Position numbers and translations under genes: made by a program. From positions 26,025,564-26,089,563 of the forward strand of contig CM034595.1 of NCBI GenBank assembly GCA_020091685.1: DNA of 64,000 nucleotides, read 5' to 3'. How positions within the stretch are numbered: position 1 is the stretch's first letter; each line of letters opens with the position of its first letter. Positions 45,831 to 57,338 of this stretch are shown in pieces. The notes below the pieces were generated by a model. It was not told where the DNA came from and searched no databases. It saw only the letters and a list, made by a program, of their open reading frames with translations. Source of the stretch: Lutjanus erythropterus. Taxonomy: Eukaryota > Chordata > Actinopteri > Lutjaniformes > Lutjanidae.

Positions 45831-48800
45831 GTAAGAATAAAATGTTTTATTGCTGTGTGTTACAGCTCTAAACACCACATAGCATGCAACATTGCAAGAG
45901 TAGTTTTCTGATCTATGTCTCAAGGTGACTCCTGACCTTTTGCTGGACCAGGGTCCGAGTGCAGAGGTGAGCAGTGAGGAGGAGCAGCTCATGCAGACTA
46001 TATACAACATCCTGAGACAAGGGTATGGGCCTACATGTGATCTTGATATAGCACATAGAAATTTCATTTGGTTGTCATAATACAATTATAATACTTGATA
46101 ACATACATGTAGGTTTGTTGTTTTCCTTTCATCAGGACCAGTGAGAGTGATGTTGTCATCAAGCACAAAGTCAAGGTCATCTTTCAGAAAATTCAGAGTC
46201 TAAAGGTTTGTTTTCCTTTTTAAAAATATCGAATTGTGTGAGGGGTTGTTCCTATACTGGATCACATGTCAAGTAAAGAAACAGTATAAGCATGCTGCTT
46301 ACATGTACATCTATGTCTCCATATGCATTTTTCTACAACAGCCCAAAGAAAGACCTCAGGAAGAGTGGATGAGAGAAAAGAGGGAGCTTGAAAGAAAGAT
46401 GGCTGAACTACAAACTGCCCTCCAGAAGGAAAGAAGGGTAAACAAAACAGATGTGAAGACATAGAAAGAGTTAGAAAAAGCTTATTAACAGTGCTGAAAT
46501 GTTTCATTCTTTATTAGAGCTGCAACGATTAGTCTATTAATCGATTAGTAATAAAATGAATTGACAACTTTGATAAGTGATTAATTCTGGGTCTGGCACT
46601 GTTTTCAATACTGTTCTGTAGTGGATAAGACACTATTTTGCTTTTGAATAGAATAAGAAGCACAACATGCATACTTTCTTTTGCATTTAATGCATTAATT
46701 TCCAATGTCTGCTCAGAAAAAAACATTTTCCTGCTTTTCTTTTTCTATTTGAAGCCTCCACATTAATTAAGTGTCATCTTTAAATGGCCAACATAAGGTA
46801 AATCACATGTAGAGCACGTGTGCCAGAGTTTTGGCTTGTTGTTACTGTAGTGTCCTTGGACGACCCACCAAACTTTAATAAATTCACTTTGCTGATTGGA
46901 ACTGGCTGCCACCAGAGGATGTTAACATTCAGAGAGCAACCTGCCACTTCAAATCAGCTCTAATTACACGGTGCACATCCAATGCCACACATAAACACTC
47001 ATCCGAGTCTCCTTGAAATGAGAGCACCAACTATCAAGTGAAGGAAATAGCTGTTAGTTGCTTGAGAGCAGGAAACTGTCCTCAGTTTTTATGTCTTTTT
47101 AACTAATCTAAGCAGGAGGGCGGGTGGTTCCTTGGAGTGTGCTTCAGATTAATCCTCAGATTAATCCTTAAAGCCCCCTGGGCTAGTCAAAGGTGCACAC
47201 ACACAATAATCTAACTTCAATAATGACTCATTATATGTTGGCTTAAGGAAGGTGGGCAGGTCTTAATCTCTAATAGCTCCTAAGAACTTAATCCCTTATG
47301 CATATTGATCGGTGGGCAAATGCAAGCCCGCTTTAACATTTCCTAAAAGCCTATTGTTTATGCCAGCAGAGCTACCTAATGTCTAATGTTTCACTGCTCT
47401 CATTTATTCATCACGTCTGCTCGTGTGCAGGACTCTGTTAGCAATTCTGATCCCACTCTGAAAGCTGAGCTGGAGTCCTGTCTGGATGAAAATCTGCAGC
47501 TCCAAGAGATGCTGGACCGGAAGAAGAAAGAATTAAATGAAACACAATCAGAGTGAGGACACAACAGCACACACACATGCACACACAGAGGAAAGGAGGA
47601 AGGGGCATGGTACTATTGTCTGGGTGCATGACAAGCCCACTTTGTTTTCAAGCTCCACTCCTCACAATCTCGTGAAACAAGCAGTTACTGTAACTTCACG
47701 AGACAAACAAGTGTGCCTTAGTCATTTGCATTCAAATCATTCAGAAATGTGTGTTTGTGTCCTCTTTTCCTCGCAGGCTGACTCAGCTGCGTATGGATAG
47801 GGAGAACGCAGAGGCAAGGGTCAGAGAAATGGAGGACCAGCTGGCTGAGCTTCAGGATGAACTGAGAAGAGAGAACGGCAACAAGACGGTATCACAGAAA
47901 CAGACTGGCACACACACACCCACACAGGATGCATCTATCTGTCCCCACTACTGGATTTTTAAAAACAAGCTGAGACTCAGATCTCGACTCAACTGCTTCT
48001 CAAGCCGGCTGAGAGATCAAAAGTGTTATGTTAATACTTTATATTCATTGTGTCTGCAGGACCTGATGTCTTGTCAGGCGCAGATGATGGAGGTGTGCCA
48101 ACTGAAACAGAAGCTGGAGGAGACACTAAGACAGAGGGAGAGGGAGCTAACGGCCCTCAAAGGAGCTCTGAAGGAAGAGGTGGCCACACATGACAAAGAG
48201 ATTGAGGCACTCAGAGAGCAGTACAGTGCTGACATGGAGAAGCTCCGTGGCAGTATGGAGCAGGTGTCTCAGGTGTGTGTGCGCAAACATCATTGCCAGC
48301 TCATCATCGCTTACATTTGGTATGACATTGCTTTTAATTTGGAGACAACGTGGGCAGTTGAGTCCCTCAACCACAGACACCATGAGCAAAACTCTGAGAA
48401 ACCATCTCTGCATGCTTTTTATCTTTTTCCTTTGTAGTGCCAATATTTGTGTTTTAGTAGTTTTTCTTATTGAGAGTGATTTACAAGAGTCCATCTGTAG
48501 ATCATCCATGTCTCACTTGAGGGGATATTAATGTGTGCTGTTAAAATCAAATCTAAGCCCCACACATTTAATCTCATAGTGTACATGATAAGGCTGAGCA
48601 ATATATTAAAATTTTGTCCCACCAACTTTCAGCTGGGTTATGTGTGCAAGTTTGTTACATTACATATGCTACGTCCATTTGCTATGTCCAATAAATGAAC
48701 AAAATATACAAACACAATGTCAAGAGAGGAAATATTCTTACACATATTCTTACACATTGCCTTGTTAACTCATTGTAAAACACACTTCAAACAATCAACT

Positions 48801-51800
48801 CTACTTTAGTTGAAAAAAATTTAGATTTAGATGTGAAAATATTTGTCATCTCAGTGGGTGTGCACTTTAAGGAATGAATGAGAACCGCTGCTCAGTGACA
48901 GACATTCTGATAACTGATATCTTCAACCAATCTCCCAACCTTAGTATATTATTAAATATGTTGTAGAATAGTAGAATATATAAAGTAAAAGCTGATTCAT
49001 GTCCTTCATGATTGGAATTCTATGTGTAATATGCAGGTTCAGCTTTTTCAAAACTGAAGAATGAAAACGGCACCAAACACTGGAGGGCACCACAACACAC
49101 AGATAAAGGGGGCCTTTTCACACCGGCTGCACTTTAAGAAAACCCTGATAATGGTTCAGTGATACCTTTGAATACCAGTATAATTCCATGCTGCACTGTG
49201 GTGGATAAATGTGCACTTCTTTCCAGATTCTATCCTAGTTATTTCTATTGCACTCATATTTACAATAACATGTTTTGTACATAGACATACCTTATAAAGA
49301 GAATAGTTTACTGTGATGAAAGCTTAAACTCCCCTGATGAAAGCCTGAGGACAAGAACACAGGAGTATCTGCAGAGGAGAGGCTGCATGCACAAGTGCAC
49401 TGAGCACACTCATCCAGCAGCATTTCCCCCACAATTTTTTTTTTGAATATTTGATAATATGTAGATTCTATCCATCTACATATTCATTTATGTCTATGAA
49501 ATGGTGGGGTTCTAATGAAATACGTTCTCAATTCTTCTGTCCTCTGTCTTAGTCTCACGCGGGGATCGAGGCAGAGCGGTTACGTGTAAATGCGTCAGTT
49601 CGTTCCCTACAGCAGCAGCTGGAAGACTGTAGAGACGAGAGCAGCCACTGGATGGAGCAGTTTCATGCCACCAGAGACGAACTTAGAACAACTAAACAAG
49701 AGTGAGTCCTTTCTAACACATTATATTGGTCACAGCATGTATCCATTATTACCTACCTGGATTTGGGATTTCTGATGCTTACTTGGACATGGATTTTGTC
49801 ACCATCTTCTCATGGTTTTTCTTGGCACCTTCCGTGCTACTAATGTGTGTCCATCTCTTCTCTTCCATTCTACCTGGTCTATGTTTGTCAACCTCTCTAT
49901 CAGAGAGCCAACCAGCAGCCCTGAGACACTGTGAGAGTCACTAACTGAACAGCATTTGTGTTTAGATATGCAGATGTGTAGACGTGGCTAGCTGTGCCAA
50001 CAACTGTGTGACTATAGATCCAAGGCCATCCACACTTGCAGCCCAAATCATGACTGCCTACAGTGACTACATGATCCAAATTTTAACATGTACCACGAAC
50101 CCTCAAGTACATGGGTTCTAATGTGTTTGTAAACAGAAACTATGAAGTCACGGAGGAGTGGTGTGGATGATCTTAGATTTTTGTGTTTAGCAAAAAAAAA
50201 ATGTGTTGTAGACTGCTGTAGACTGTGAAAATGTTTGGCTGTTATGTGTTAACAGAGAATTTTGATTTATATCCTGTTGTTTGAAGAATAAACAATTACT
50301 TATTTGATCATCAAAGTAAATTTAGCTCGCAACTCACCTCTACAATCCAACTGCTACTGATCAGATAATCAAGTGAAACTTTTATGCGGTGCAATTTGTT
50401 CAGATCAGCTGTATTTGATCTACATCTTTTTTAGGCTCCTGCAAGCCCGTCTAGAAAAAGAGGAGTTTGAGGAGGAACTAAAAGAGCTCCAGGAGAAAGT
50501 GAGCACCATGAAACAACAGATACCGGATCCCAGCCACACTCAGACTCTCAACCAGGTGCAGTAAATATACACTCAGCCCCACACAATCACTGATGCACTG
50601 GTGAATCACCTCATCTGTTGACAAAAAAAAAATTAAGCAATTTAACCATCAAGTTGTTTGTATTCCTGCTCAGGAAATTCAGCGATACAGTGCTGATCTA
50701 CAGAAGGCCAAGTCTGACGTGGAGAAGCAGAGGACAGAGTTTGACAAGAAGGTCATGGAGGTCATCTCCTTAAAAAAATCTCACCAGAGCCAGGAGGCAG
50801 AACTGAAGTATGAGATTGACAGGCTAAAGGATCAATTACAGAGGGCCAAAGAAGATTTTATTAAGGCACAGGAGAAAAACAAAAAGGTTAGTTAAATCTT
50901 ACACTTCAGTGAGGTTATAACAATTTAAATGACTCTAATTACTAGGTTAAAAAAAATCTTATCTTTAATCTCCATAATTTCTTTTGTATTTTTGTTAATA
51001 TCATTCCCCTCTCTTCCTGCATATAGCTCCCAGATCCAGCCGTCATCTCAGAGCTGGAGCAGAAGCTTGGCGAGACACGTACTGAAGCTAGCCAGCTCAG
51101 AGAGAAACACTCATTAGCTGAGGAGGAACTAGAGGCCAGTAAAACACGTCTCAGTAGAGCTCAGATGGATGTTAAATCGCTCCAAGATGCCCAGCAGGAG
51201 CAACAGGAGGCCAACACACGTCTCAAAGAGAAACTCTCACGGTTAGAGGTAGATTATTTTTATTTTATTTTATAAAGGTACTGCTATTGACGGCTGCTTT
51301 TTGTTTTGCAATTGTACATACATAATTCAAACATTCATTAACAAAGAGACACTTCAAGTTAAAAGGAGAAACAACTTTAATACGAATAAAAAATAGTGTA
51401 CGCATCAGATTTATTATGTAATTGAGCAATATATAACAATTCACATCCAAAAATTAGAACCACAGTCCGAAAAGTGAGTTGAAGCCATAGACTGTATATC
51501 AAATGGGTTGAAATCCTACTTAATATAGGATTATGTGGGATATAGGAGAAGCCGTTGTTTCCCCCTTCCCCATCAGTTCAGATGACTTATTGTATCTTGA
51601 GTTTTTGGTATCATTACATCATTAGTAGACATATTTAAGCCTAACTGGTCCTCCTCTGTGGTTTCTTCAGGCTCAGCTGCAGACTAACGCCACAGAGAGC
51701 TCCGAGGCAGAGCTCGCCCTCCACACTGAGGTGAGAGGGCTGAGATCTGAGCTAGATGAGGCCAAGCGAAAAGCTTCCAGACTGAGCCAGGAGCACCGTG

Positions 51801-54800
51801 AACTGAACCTGCGTCTGGAGGATACAGAGAAAGACAAGGAGACTCTCAAACAGACTATCAACCAGCTGGAAGAGGCCAAACAACACCAGGAGAGAGCTCT
51901 GGAGAAACTCAACAAGGAGGTAAGAAGGAGAGATTTTCTTTATATCTTTACAAACAAATGAAAGCTTCTGCAGCTTGGAGAATCCAAACTGCTCATTCGA
52001 GGATTCACAGCACCCAAAAAAAATCACCCTCTTTGTTTGTTTTTTTCCCTCTCTCTCTCCCGCCGGTTTCCTCTGTCAGCATGAGTCTCTGACCGTGTCC
52101 TCAAGAGAGGAGGCGCAGGCTCTCAGGGTTCAGCTGGAGGAGCAGAGGGAGAGGGCACGCAAGGAAATGCAGGAGGCGCAACGTTACGGAAACGACGCTC
52201 AGAGTGAACTGGAAAGAAGTCACATAAATCTGAGGAGACTGGAGGAAGAAGTGTGTATTTTTGTTTTCAAGTGCATGCTGAGTTGCTTGCTTGGCCTGGT
52301 TGTTGTTTTTATTATGAAAATGATGTGGGGTCTGAATGTTTTCAATAGTTTTGACACATAATATTCATGGTGCATGCTTGACCGATTGTATTCATGTGTC
52401 TGCGTGATATAATATGCAAAACTGCACAATGATGAACATCCAGTCTGTCATTCCTGTTTTCTAATATTATTATGAATCTAATTAGATGTCACGACAGAAG
52501 AAGGAGCTTCTGGTTGTATGTGAAGAGAGAGACAACCACCAGCTGGATAAAGAGCTTCTCACTAACAGACTGCGCCACCTTGAGGGAGAGATGGAGGCCA
52601 GCAAAAACAACCTGAATGAGAAAACCCGAGAGATTCGCATCCTGGAGGTAAGATAAGTGCATCTGCTCACTTTGTGGTTTGGGAGAATTAACCATGACTA
52701 CAGGGCTCTCTGCTGTTAATAGTTCTGCTCTACATACAGGTTTAGTTCATGGCATACATATATTATTGTTTCCGAGATACAAGAACACAAGGCACATTTT
52801 TTATATATATATTATGGAGACTCCGGTACATAAATCCAGATAGAAAATAAGCAAGCACATAAATAAGTAAATGGAAAAAAAATGATGAAATAGAAAGAGA
52901 TATGTAAAAGAAAAAAAATATATATTAAGACAAATAACTATATAAAAGTAAATACAAAAGAATAATAATACAAATTTTCATTTATTTTCACTTTTCTTTG
53001 TTCATTTCTTTCTGTATATATTTATTTATACATTTTTAAAACTATCTATCCATTTATCATTTTTTTCCGATATTCCTTTCACTGTTGCTTTTTCTCACCT
53101 TCCTGCCTAGACAGAGTTGTCAGTTCATGTCTTCATTCAAGCAAAAGCAGTAGGTATAAAATAAAAAAAAATAAAGGGATAAAAATGAATAAATAAATGC
53201 CATTATATAAAAATTAATAAATTAAAAAATATAAATAGAGGAAAAAAGTAGTAATTTATATTCAAAAAGTGTAAAATATTTTTTAAAAACATGAAAAATT
53301 TATATACAAATAAATGAACAAAGATATGAAAATAATTGAAAGTGCTCAGAATTCACATATTCTTTTATGTATTCCTCTTTATATTACATACATTTATTTT
53401 CTTATTCTTTTACAATTTTTTTTTGTTTGTTTGTTTTATTTTAAGATATTTTTGGGGTGTTTTTGACCTTTATTTGACAGGGCAGCTTGTAGACAGACAG
53501 GAAATGGGGGAAGATATGCAGCAAAGTGCTGCATGCTGGAATTGCTGCTGCAGAGGACTCAACCCCTGTACATGGGCCGGATGCTCTTAACTGAGCTATC
53601 AGAGCACCCAAATGTATTCTTAAGCACTCCTGTGACTCTATACCCACAGTCTCGTTTCTGAGCATCTGATAAACTTGGTCTTACCTTGTCTCCATCAGGA
53701 CAAGCTGAAGCGCATGGAGTTGGAGCTGGAGGAGGAGAGAAGCAGTGCAGAGATGATGACAGACCGAGTGGCCAGGAGCAGAGACCAGATTGATCAGCTC
53801 CGCTCTGAGCTCATGCAGGAGAGGTCCTCCAAACAGGACCTGGAACTGGACAAGAACGCAATGGAGAGACATGTACGCACGCACAGACACACACACAGAC
53901 ACACACACACACACACACACATCATCTGTGTTTGCTGACATTTGTGATCATCAGTAACTGAAGTATACAGTCTGCCAAAATATCATTTTCACTCCGAATC
54001 TTCACTGAAACTCAATATAGAATTTAGGTGAAAGTGGAAGTATTCTGGGTATTGTTGACCTGCTGTTTGTCCTCGTCGATCCCTGCAGCTGAAGGAGCTG
54101 AGGAGTCGTGTGGCTGACATGGAGGGCCAGTCTCGTTCCTCAGCAGGAGTCTCTCAGCTGGAGAACAAGATCCAGGATCTGGAAGAACGCCTACGGGATG
54201 AAGAAAGGTATGGTGCAACACATAGAAAACATGCTGCAGTCCAACAGATCTACATTCTGGGTCATCCTTGTATGACAACTGAATATCTCAAATGCACCTG
54301 GTAATGTAAACCATGAAAGAGAGTTTACACATTCTCCTAAGGGAATATTTTAAATTTTAAGTTGTAGAAGCCGCATTCTGGACTGGAACACCAAGCCTGG
54401 TGTTGTTTCACCATTCCTCTTGAATTGATTTAGGATTTCTGATTCTGTCTGTGATTTCTGTGAAGATTCTCAGTCATCCAGGTTTTGGAATTTGTTAAGG
54501 GTTATTGTAGGCAACGGGATTTGCTTAGGTTCTGTCAAGAACCTAAGAAAGTCCAGTTCCCTTTGATAACCGTATTCCTGATTGTCAAACCAGAGACTTC
54601 CTCTTGGTTTTGTTTTCAGGCTTTAGAAAATCTAGTCCATGATGAGTCTTTGGCCAGTGACAGGTTATTTCAGAGAGTGGGCATTCCTATTGGCCTTTTT
54701 TGCAGAGCTCATGATATATACTGACAGGTGAGCTCACCACCATCTTCCTCAGTGCAACCTTGTTACTTTGCTATCAATCGCTTTCTCTTTTTTTGTTGTT

Positions 54801-55541
54801 ACTTAAATCTTTTCTTTTTTTTATCATTAGTAAACTTTCATAGATGCTTAGGTTTTTAAGCTAAATTTTAGGCCTTAAAATGTCTTAAATATATATTTTT
54901 TTTTTTCAGGTCTTAAAAATCTTTAAAAAATTAGCCACTAATCCAAACTTTGCTTCTACTTTTTTGTCACAGGAGCTTGAATGTAACCGATGGTCATTTA
55001 TATTTTAAAGTCCCACACTCAAGCTTTAACATGCCTACATGTCATATGCTCTGTTTTTCTCTTTATATATTTAAAGGGAGAAGAACTCTGTGTTGGCGTC
55101 TCAACGACGACTGGAGAGGAAACTAAAAGAACTCAGCATGACGCTGGATGAGGAGCGACATGTGCACACTGAGCAGAGAGACCAGGTACATGCATTCACC
55201 TCCTACTGTCTGTCAGTGTTTCAACATGGTAATAAATTAGCATCGAACACATATACAGTCACATTAACCTTCTCCTGTGTTGCAGCTTACTCTGAGAGTG
55301 AAAGCCCTAAAGAGGCAGGTGGACGAAGGAGAGACTGAGCTGGAGAGGATAGATGGACTGAAGAGGAAGGCTCAGAGAGACATGGAGGAACAGATGGAGC
55401 AGAAGGAGGCGTTGCAGGCCAGAGTCACAGCACTAGAAACTGAGCTCAAGTAAACATTTCCTTTTCTTTCTTTCAATTGTATTTCTCATTCAGTTTTTAC
55501 TCACTTATGCAAGACACTTCCTGGCAGCCAGATTATCAGAG

Positions 55542-55608
<67 letters not shown>

Positions 55609-57338
55609 CATGTGTGTGAGTCAGGAAGAGACACTATCCCCTCCTTCTAGTATGTCACTGAATGAATAAAACGGCATGTAAATGACGTTATTAGCAGTGA
55701 ACCCAGATTCCTCGGCTGTTACACACACGTACAGACACCTGGTAGAGATTCACACAGACTCCCTGAGGTGCAGTATTTCACAATGTGATGTGTGTAAAAC
55801 AAATCGGTAATCACCCACGTGTGAAAAGGTATTTCATTAAACTGAAACGGCACATTACTCATGTACCACAGGGGGAATTAAATTCCAGACATGCTACCAC
55901 TAGTCACAAGGATGAATGTTGTGTCGTTATATTGCCAGCAGAGGGAGCACTGTGATCACCTGGCAGCATTTATGAATGAAGCAAGTGATAAATAAAACAG
56001 TGTGTATGTGTTCCAACAGTTCATGATGACTGTTTGATGTTGATAATATCAGTGATGATTAAGAACCATAAAACATAGCCAAAGTCAAGGACCCATAAGA
56101 CAAAGACAAGGTCTGGTAAAACTGTTTTTATTACCAGCTAAATTAATTTCTTATTTAATGGTCTTGTAACTGAACTTCCTAAAAAGACCATCAAGCACCT
56201 ACAGCTTTTTCAAAACTCAGCCACAGGAGTTCTAACCGAAACCAAAAGGACAGCCCACATCACCCCAGTTCTTAAATCCCCACACTGGTTGCCAGTAAAC
56301 CACAGAGTTTATTACTTATTTATAAATCCTTACATTAGTTGCCAACTGCTTGATTATCTTAGGAATGCACCTACCATTGCAGCTTTTAAATCCAGATTGA
56401 AAATCTTATTGTTCTCGACAGCTTTAAACTAAATATTTTTAAATCCTAAGGCATATTTATAATTATAATATTATTTTCATTTTTTAATTTTATTATTTGA
56501 CTTTTGCTGTTATGTTTTTTACTATTTTATCTTATTTACAGTGGATGTATCTCTCTTTTCTTGCTCTGTTTGTGCCTCCCTGCTCACAACAGCCATAGAA
56601 TAGAATAAATCTTTATTGTCCACCGGGGTGGGGCTGAAGGCCGTATGTTTTCAGGTTGTCTGTTTGTCCCACTCTTGTGAAGGCGATTTATCTAGAATGC
56701 CTTGACAGAATTTCTTTAAACTTGATACAAATTTCCATTTGGACTCTAGGATGAATTGATTAGAATTTGGAGGTCAAAGGTCAGTGGGTCAGTGTGATTT
56801 TACATCTGATCCATTCTTATGAATACAATTTCTCAGGAGCACCTGGACAGAGATGATTTAAATTTGGCACAAACATCCACACTTTAGAACTTGGACATCA
56901 AAGGTCACAGTGACCTCACAAAAAATACACTAAAAATACTTTTTCCTTCAATATCTTCACTAAATATATATTATTAGTCTGGACAGACATGCATTTAAAC
57001 TGGAACTTGACTGGTTGGCGGAGGCATACAACCATCAGGTTAAAGTCTACGTAATTGTGTTCTTTTAACTTTGATTTGTGTTATTTTTAATGTTTTAACT
57101 TGCATTTTGTTCTTTTTACTCTCTGTGCAGCACCTTGAATGTACCTCTGTGTGTGAAAACTGCTTTTAAATAAAACTGCTGTGTTTTGCCTCTGTGTTGC
57201 AGGAGAAAAACACATGCAGCAATGCGTCCAGTTTTGGATTCATCAGCGCTCAGTTCAGATGATGATGACAGCCTGTATGATTCCTCCACCATCACCTCCA
57301 TCCTCACCGAGAGTAACCTCCAGACCAGCTCCTGTTAA
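44940..57338 (+). CDS. cgn: cgn: cingulin, tight-junction coiled-coil protein (19 coding exons)
   Basis: Complete spliced coding region, 1196 residues, against about 1200 in mammalian cingulin. Globular disordered head about 1-350: [11 protein letters not shown] at 11-21, then the ZO-1 interaction segment [20 protein letters not shown] (44-63), an RRAQSHGSL site (112-120) placed like the AMPK-phosphorylated region of mammalian cingulin, and LINRFD (216-221). [15 protein letters not shown] (about 320-335) closes the head. A rod of heptad-rich Glu/Lys/Gln/Leu sequence follows from about 355 to 1150, then an acidic Ser tail ending ESNLQTSSC exactly as in cingulin. Cingulin sits on the cytoplasmic face of epithelial tight junctions, binds ZO-1, actomyosin and GEF-H1, and damps RhoA signalling. 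Paracingulin (cgnl1) is a relative but has a longer head. A fish cgn duplicate (a or b) cannot be assigned here. Confidence 0.96.
45925..46022 (+). CDS. cgn: cgn exon 3
   Basis: Residues 298-330. Acceptor tctcaag, donor gtatgg after CAA GG. Encodes [18 protein letters not shown], matching the IYGILREG segment of mammalian cingulin. Confidence 0.9.
46136..46205 (+). CDS. cgn: cgn exon 4
   Basis: Residues 330-353: [20 protein letters not shown] and SLK. Acceptor atcag, donor gtttgt. It continues the SSESE...RRKVSLVLEKMQ region at the head/rod border of cingulin. Confidence 0.92.
46342..46437 (+). CDS. cgn: cgn exon 5 (start of the coiled-coil rod)
   Basis: Residues 354-385, exactly 32 codons in phase 0. 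Acceptor caacag, donor gtaaac. Encodes [20 protein letters not shown] with the heptad pattern of the first rod segment. Confidence 0.92.
46513..46570 (+). mobile_element. MITE family B 5' fragment in cgn intron 5
   Basis: Only the start (TTAGAGCTGCAACGATTAGT, then TTAATCGATTAGTAATAAAA) is left. Truncated copy. Confidence 0.55.
47431..47552 (+). CDS. cgn: cgn exon 6
   Basis: Residues 386-426 (last codon split). Acceptor gtgcag, donor gtgagg. Coiled-coil sequence with [19 protein letters not shown], like CSRLQELLERRK of cingulin. A CA-rich tract starts about 12 bp after the donor. Confidence 0.92.
47777..47888 (+). CDS. cgn: cgn exon 7
   Basis: Residues 426-463. Acceptor tcgcag, donor gtatca after ACG. 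Coiled coil: [20 protein letters not shown], then [15 protein letters not shown]-rich sequence lies about 20 bp into the intron. Confidence 0.92.
48060..48272 (+). CDS. cgn: cgn exon 8
   Basis: Residues 464-534, 71 codons, phase 0. Encodes [20 protein letters not shown], nearly identical to mammalian cingulin at this position. Two in-frame GT donors lie nine bases apart (48264 and 48273); the second, gtgtgt, keeps the VSQ tripeptide that lines up with the mammalian protein. Confidence 0.94.
49553..49701 (+). CDS. cgn: cgn exon 9
   Basis: Residues 535-584 (last codon split). Acceptor tcttag, donor gtgagt. Encodes [20 protein letters not shown] and [20 protein letters not shown], matching the [21 protein letters not shown] block of cingulin. 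Confidence 0.94.
50435..50555 (+). CDS. cgn: cgn exon 10
   Basis: Residues 584-624. Acceptor ttttag, donor gtgcag. Coiled coil [20 protein letters not shown], equivalent to MEKEEMEEELGEKIEVLQ, then a Pro/Thr-containing break [12 protein letters not shown]. Confidence 0.92.
50674..50886 (+). CDS. cgn: cgn exon 11
   Basis: Residues 625-695, 71 codons. Acceptor gctcag, donor gttagt. Highly charged heptad sequence ([20 protein letters not shown]), rod domain. Confidence 0.93.
51027..51248 (+). CDS. cgn: cgn exon 12
   Basis: Residues 696-769, 74 codons. Acceptor atatag, donor gtagat. Encodes [20 protein letters not shown] and further coiled coil. The Pro-containing start is a small break in the rod. 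Confidence 0.92.
51671..51919 (+). CDS. cgn: cgn exon 13
   Basis: Residues 770-852, 83 codons, the second longest coding exon. Acceptor cttcag, donor gtaaga. Coiled coil ending [20 protein letters not shown], equivalent to LLDRTVDRLNKELEK of cingulin. Confidence 0.93.
52080..52250 (+). CDS. cgn: cgn exon 14
   Basis: Residues 853-909, 57 codons. Acceptor gtcag, donor gtgtgt. Encodes [20 protein letters not shown], corresponding to LQQLQAQLEDYKEKARREVADA in cingulin. Confidence 0.93.
52486..52647 (+). CDS. cgn: cgn exon 15
   Basis: Residues 910-963, 54 codons. Acceptor attag, donor gtaaga. Encodes [20 protein letters not shown], matching [20 protein letters not shown] of mammalian cingulin. 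Confidence 0.95.
53455..53610 (-). mobile_element. tRNA-derived SINE in cgn intron 15
   Basis: Minus-strand copy of the same family: GGGTGCTCTGATAGCTCAGT head, then body, then CTGTCAAATAAAGGTC 3' end. It lies 90 bp upstream of the exon 16 acceptor, antisense to cgn. Confidence 0.75.
53699..53872 (+). CDS. cgn: cgn exon 16
   Basis: Residues 964-1021, 58 codons. Acceptor atcag, donor gtacgc. Encodes [20 protein letters not shown] followed by [16 protein letters not shown], almost identical to mammalian cingulin. A (CA)n repeat begins about 12 bp after the donor. Confidence 0.95.
53885..53921. repeat. cgn: (CA)n microsatellite at the cgn exon 16 donor
   Basis: CA units begin about 12 bp after the 5' splice site of exon 16. 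Confidence 0.95.
54089..54207 (+). CDS. cgn: cgn exon 17
   Basis: Residues 1022-1061 (last codon split). Acceptor ctgcag, donor gtatgg. Encodes [20 protein letters not shown] and [18 protein letters not shown], matching LKTRLASSEG...SQLESQNQLLQERL. Confidence 0.94.
55077..55185 (+). CDS. cgn: cgn exon 18
   Basis: Residues 1061-1097. Acceptor ttaaag, donor gtacat. Encodes [20 protein letters not shown], equivalent to NRKLERKVKELSIQIEDERQH. Confidence 0.94.
55286..55449 (+). CDS. cgn: cgn exon 19
   Basis: Residues 1098-1152 (last codon split). Acceptor ttgcag, donor gtaaac. Encodes [20 protein letters not shown] then [16 protein letters not shown], the best conserved C-terminal coiled coil of cingulin. 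Confidence 0.95.
55543..55604. repeat. cgn: (TG)n microsatellite in cgn intron 19
   Basis: About 31 perfect TG units, 94 bp after the exon 19 donor. Confidence 0.96.
56150..57175 (+). mobile_element. LINE 3' end (L2/Rex-type), interrupted, in cgn intron 19
   Basis: Positions 56199-56315 translate to a typical C-terminal reverse-transcriptase segment, with [20 protein letters not shown], and 56380-56430 continues [18 protein letters not shown]. The last part (about 57060-57175, CACCTTGAATGTACCTCTGT to TTTTAAATAAA) is the LINE tail. Unrelated repeat DNA (about 56600-57050, with GGTCAAAGGTCAGTGGGTCA and TTGGCGGAGGCATACAACCA) is inserted between. Confidence 0.7.
57203..57338 (+). CDS. cgn: cgn exon 20 (last coding exon, acidic tail and stop)
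   Basis: Residues 1152-1196 and TAA at 57336-57338. Acceptor ttgcag. Encodes [20 protein letters not shown], then the acidic run DDDSLYD and the end [13 protein letters not shown], matching the tail of mammalian cingulin residue for residue at the last nine positions. Confidence 0.96.

Noticed and set aside
44955-45834. Minus-strand and alternative plus-strand frames over the first cgn coding exon
   Set aside because: Shadows of the cingulin frame, which matches the family over its whole length.
44940-57338. Assignment as paracingulin (cgnl1)
   Set aside because: The total of 1196 residues, the short head, and the conserved [10 protein letters not shown] start and SDDDDSLYD...ESNLQTSSC end fit cingulin itself.
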